Source: CAZVWW01 sp964631265
GTDB taxonomy: Bacteria > Thermotogota > Thermotogae > MWEM01
DNA: 8,621 bases
Direction of reading: 5' to 3'
Assembly: GCA_964631265.1 (NCBI GenBank)
Contig: CAZVWW010000102.1
Span: forward strand, 1 to 8,621
Under the pieces are notes generated by a model. It was not told the DNA's origin, searched no databases, and saw only the letters and a list, made by a program, of their open reading frames with translations. Shown piece after piece: positions 6,477 to 8,621 of the stretch (the first letter of the stretch is position 1; the number at the start of each line of letters is the position of its first letter). The position numbers and the translations under genes are program-made.

Positions 6477-7007
6477 ATGCTGGATAAAGAACTTTACCAT
6501 TCCAATATTGAGACCATGTACCGAAAACTGGTTGACGGGCTCGTTTTGCTCTCGGCCAATGAGAACGACACAGGGCCCACGGGCATGACGATCGCCTGGG
6601 GGTTCTTCGGGAATATGTGGAACGAACCGTTTTTCATCGCCGCCAGCCGGCCGCACCGGTTTACACTGAGGGCCATACAGGATTCGCAGGCCTTCTCCGT
6701 CAATTTCTTTGATTGCGGTTATAAAGAGGCGTTGAACTATTTCGGCAGGGTCAGCGGTTACGAGGAGAAGAAGTTCGAGAAGGGCTATCTCCATTGTTCG
6801 AATCCGACAGAAGAGTTTGCCCCGGTTGATGAGGCGGTTATTGTACTCAACTGCAGGTTGGTGACGAACAATCAGATCGAGCCGTTCAACCTGATGAGAT
6901 CCTACACGGAAAAACATTACAAATCAGACAACGGTTTTCACGCCATGCTGTACGGCAGAGTGGATGAGATGCAGTTGAGGGACAATTTCGGACTGAACAA
7001 TGGCTAA
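6477..7007 (+). CDS. Flavin reductase-like (FMN-binding split-barrel) family protein
   Basis: A 176-residue protein of the flavin reductase domain family, whose members bind FMN in a split barrel and often pass electrons from NAD(P)H to flavin or to a partner. Support comes from the segment GPTGMTIAWGFFGNMW (33-48), followed by EPFFIAASRPHRFTLRAI (50-67) and QAFSVNFF (71-78). These match the family pattern of Thr-rich strand, Pro-containing strand, 'R-x-T' and a 'F-x-V-N' strand. Cysteines are at 80, 107 and 126. Family members have diverse roles, so substrate and physiological job are unknown. The start at ATG 6477 has an excellent ribosome binding site (AGGAGG, 6464-6469, seven bases away), and it begins one base after the synthase stop. 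The 3' end overlaps the acetyltransferase start by 8 bases. Confidence 0.85.
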   Translation: MLDKELYHSNIETMYRKLVDGLVLLSANENDTGPTGMTIAWGFFGNMWNEPFFIAASRPHRFTLRAIQDSQAFSVNFFDCGYKEALNYFGRVSGYEEKKFEKGYLHCSNPTEEFAPVDEAVIVLNCRLVTNNQIEPFNLMRSYTEKHYKSDNGFHAMLYGRVDEMQLRDNFGLNNG

Positions 7008-7566
7008 AAGCACCATCGATGCAATAGTGGTCCGGCCTGCCGTGGAAAGAGATGCCGCAGGTATTGTGAAGTACCTCAGGGAGAACCAGGACCGATACCG
7101 CTATATGATCTCGAAAACCAATGAGATGAACCTGACCCGGGAGTACGAGGAAAAGACGATTCGCCTCCACGCCCAGCGGGAGAACTGTCTCTTTCTGGTG
7201 GCATTATCGGGCAGAGAGGTGGTCGGGGTGTTGAACTTTGTTGGCGGCTCCAGGATGAGAGACAGGCATGACGGCGAGTTTGGCGTGTCTGTTCACAAGG
7301 ACCTGTTCTCAAAGGGAATCGGCCGCAGGCTCGTCTCCTATCTCTTGAACTGGGCGCGGGAAAATCCCGTCTTAAAGCGGGTGACCCTTTTTGTGATGAA
7401 CGACAACAAAAGGGCTTTAGAGATGTACAAACAGCTCGGGTTTCAGATCGAGGGGGTCCGGCGAAAGGCGGTCCGTTTTGAGGACGGACGGGTTCAGGAT
7501 CTGATCATGATGGGAAAGCTGAAAAAGGAAGGGAGCAATGAATGGACAGAAGACACGGGGTTGTGA
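7000..7566 (+). CDS. GNAT-family N-acetyltransferase
   Basis: It transfers an acetyl group from acetyl-CoA to an amine; the acceptor cannot be told from sequence. The 188 residues show the GNAT core: VVRPAVERDAAGIVKYL at the N-terminus (10-26), a strand-turn REVVGVLNFVG, then motif A, GEFGVSVHKDLFSKGIGRRL (92-111), which holds the acetyl-CoA pyrophosphate loop with G106 and G108. Motif B follows with VTLFVMNDNKRALEMYKQLG, then FQIEGVRRKAV and a final DLIMMGKL. The ending 'GF-x-x-EG-x-x-R' followed by a short 'D-x-I-x-M' strand is common in RimJ/RimL-like and small-molecule GNATs. The usual Arg/Gln of motif A (R/Q-x-x-G-x-G) is replaced by F103. No ribosome binding site is well placed (GAGGG at 6977-6981 is 18 bases away); translation is probably coupled through the overlap with the upstream gene. 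Its 3' end overlaps rsgA by 25 bases. Confidence 0.9.
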   Translation: MAKSTIDAIVVRPAVERDAAGIVKYLRENQDRYRYMISKTNEMNLTREYEEKTIRLHAQRENCLFLVALSGREVVGVLNFVGGSRMRDRHDGEFGVSVHKDLFSKGIGRRLVSYLLNWARENPVLKRVTLFVMNDNKRALEMYKQLGFQIEGVRRKAVRFEDGRVQDLIMMGKLKKEGSNEWTEDTGL

Positions 7567-8423
7567 TGCGTTTTCATTCCAATATGCTCGATGTCATCGA
7601 CTCCGATACCCGGGGGAAGTATCTCTGCACGCTCAGAGGGCGTTTCAAGAAGCAGCGGATTCGCCCCATCGTCGGGGATATCGTGGAATACATCGGGTTT
7701 CAGGACGGCAAGGGGCGGATTGAAAACATCCTGCCGAGAAAGAACGAACTGGAACGGCCCCATATATCCAATATCGACCAGATCATCCTGGTTGCGACTG
7801 TTGTCCACCCGGCGCTCTCGCTGATCACGCTCGACAAATTCCTGATCCTCGCGGAGAGCCAGGAACTCGAATGCGTTATCGTCTTCAACAAGGCGGATCT
7901 CCTTGACGAAGAGAGTCTCCAGCAACTTGAGGCGATAGCGGATTATTACGCCCGGTTCTACACTATCCAACGGGCCAGTGCGAAAACAGGTGAGGGAATT
8001 GAGGCAATCAAAACGTTACTTGAGGGTCGGATCTCCACCATGGCGGGGATGTCCGGGGTTGGCAAGAGCAGCCTGCTGAACCGGATCGATCCGATGCTGA
8101 AACTCAAAGAGGGTGTTCTGTCCGAACAGGTGGTAAAGGGCAAGCACACCACAACGTATTCGGAGTTACTGCCCATTTGCGAGAGAGGGCTCATCGCCGA
8201 CACACCCGGTTTTGCCCATCTCGATCTTCGACACTTCAACAAGCATCACATCAAGTTCTTCTTCCCGGACTTCCTCAACCACTCCGGGCGATGTTCATTT
8301 TCCAACTGCTCGCACATCGACGAACCCGGCTGCGGGGTCAAGGAGGCCGTGGAAAACGCTCAAATCCTTGAATCGAGATATGAGAATTACCGGCAGATAT
8401 ACCAGGAAGTTTCAAAGATATGA
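7542..8423 (+). CDS. rsgA: Small ribosomal subunit biogenesis GTPase RsgA
   Basis: RsgA binds the 30S subunit late in assembly, checks the decoding centre and releases RbfA on GTP hydrolysis. The 293 residues show the family's three parts. The N-terminal OB-fold runs to about 65 (CTLRGRFKKQRIRPIVGD). The circularly permuted GTPase has its motifs in the order G4 NKAD (116-119), G5 SAKTGEG, G1 GMSGVGKSS (169-177, K175), G3 DTPGF (220-224). The zinc-binding C-terminal motif has C251, C256, H258 and C264. G1 reads GMSGVGKSS instead of the commoner GPSGVGKSS. The start at ATG 7542 is preferred because GGGAG at 7531-7535 is six bases away and the next residues (HGVVMRF) match the family's usual opening; an ATG at 7538 is out of frame. 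It overlaps the acetyltransferase gene by 25 bases and is the last gene of the cluster. Confidence 0.96.
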   Translation: MDRRHGVVMRFHSNMLDVIDSDTRGKYLCTLRGRFKKQRIRPIVGDIVEYIGFQDGKGRIENILPRKNELERPHISNIDQIILVATVVHPALSLITLDKFLILAESQELECVIVFNKADLLDEESLQQLEAIADYYARFYTIQRASAKTGEGIEAIKTLLEGRISTMAGMSGVGKSSLLNRIDPMLKLKEGVLSEQVVKGKHTTTYSELLPICERGLIADTPGFAHLDLRHFNKHHIKFFFPDFLNHSGRCSFSNCSHIDEPGCGVKEAVENAQILESRYENYRQIYQEVSKI

Positions 8424-8474
8424 ATTTATCGTAATTTTTTGTTGCCTTTCGGATGAATAGCGGACCTGATGTAG

Positions 8475-8480
8475 TATAAT
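8475..8480 (+). promoter_or_regulatory. Candidate -10 box for the last gene
   Basis: A perfect TATAAT lies 37 bases before the ATG at 8517, in the 93-base gap after rsgA. No convincing -35 box is found 16-18 bases upstream (GATGAA/ATGAAT), so the promoter may be weak or need an activator. Because the downstream gene has its own strong ribosome binding site and a different product type, a new transcription unit here is plausible. Confidence 0.4.
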
Positions 8481-8516
8481 TGAAGTGTTCTTTAAAACCT
8501 GAAAGAGGTGAGGATG

Positions 8517-8621
8517 ATGAAAAAAGCTTTATTGAGAATGGTTATGGTTATGGCAGTTGTATTGCTGGTTTTTAGTTTTTCGGAGGCGACTTGTACAATC
8601 ATGCCCGACCCAACCCCTATA
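8517..8621 (+). CDS. N-terminus of a secreted protein of unknown function (3'-truncated)
   Basis: The frame is open from ATG 8517 to the window edge (35 codons). AGAGGTG at 8504-8510 is well spaced (six bases); the neighbouring in-frame ATG at 8514 is only three bases away and less likely. The N-terminus MKKALLRMVMVMAVVLLVFS is a textbook signal peptide: two Lys and an Arg, then a hydrophobic core. The next residues, FSEATCTIMPDPTPI, suggest cleavage near SEA-T. The Cys after EAT does not fit a standard lipobox (small or aliphatic residues at -3 to -1, with Leu favoured at -3), so signal peptidase I is more likely than lipoprotein processing. Nothing of the mature domain is visible, so no function can be given. 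Confidence 0.7.
   Translation, partial: MKKALLRMVMVMAVVLLVFSFSEATCTIMPDPTPI

Noticed and set aside
8411..8440. Terminator after rsgA: GATA/TATC hairpin followed by a T6 run
   Set aside because: Only a four-pair AT-rich stem, separated from the T run by four bases; too weak to call an intrinsic terminator.
8584..8593. Lipobox in the last gene
   Set aside because: The residues before Cys are Glu-Ala-Thr, which do not fit the lipoprotein signal.

Overview
The window is a bacterial chromosome segment in which every supported gene lies on the + strand. There are two tightly packed gene clusters and the start of a third unit. Housekeeping genes for tRNA and rRNA modification and 30S maturation (mnmA, an RluC/RluD-type synthase, rsgA) are mixed with a large cyclic-dinucleotide signalling protein and genes of unknown role. 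The species cannot be fixed from sequence alone. The Cache-HAMP-GAF-HD-GYP architecture and the TTG start suit a free-living, environmentally responsive diderm. A spirochaete or deltaproteobacterium-like lineage is only a guess. No mobile element, CRISPR array, rRNA or tRNA was seen.

Cluster 1 (1-4754): the 3' end of a membrane-anchored protein of unknown function; a beta-propeller protein that is probably exported; mnmA (tRNA U34 2-thiolation), whose start overlaps the propeller's stop by 8 bases; and, 13 bases after mnmA, a 767-residue membrane sensor with a C-terminal HD-GYP phosphodiesterase domain. The gaps (14, -8 and 13 bases) suggest one transcript that begins upstream of the window.

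Regulatory gap (4755-5009, 255 bases): the longest non-coding stretch, AT-rich compared with its neighbours. It holds three promoter-like elements, two perfect inverted repeats (one overlapping the third -10 box) and a 9-base direct repeat. It is the most structured non-coding DNA here and probably controls cluster 2.

Cluster 2 (5010-8423): an unrecognised 175-residue protein with a strong Shine-Dalgarno, an RluC/RluD-family pseudouridine synthase with a TTG start, a flavin-reductase-like protein, a GNAT acetyltransferase and the circularly permuted GTPase RsgA. Gaps are 11, 1, -8 and -25 bases, so translational coupling is likely. The theme of the recognisable genes is ribosome assembly and modification; the flavin-binding and GNAT proteins may be partners or passengers.

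End of window (8424-8621): a short spacer with a TATAAT box, then the first 35 codons of a small secreted protein that runs off the edge.

I found no clearly new multi-gene system. The best leads are the unrecognised first gene of cluster 2 with its control region, the propeller/mnmA/HD-GYP grouping, and the flavin-reductase/GNAT pair embedded between two ribosome-biogenesis genes.
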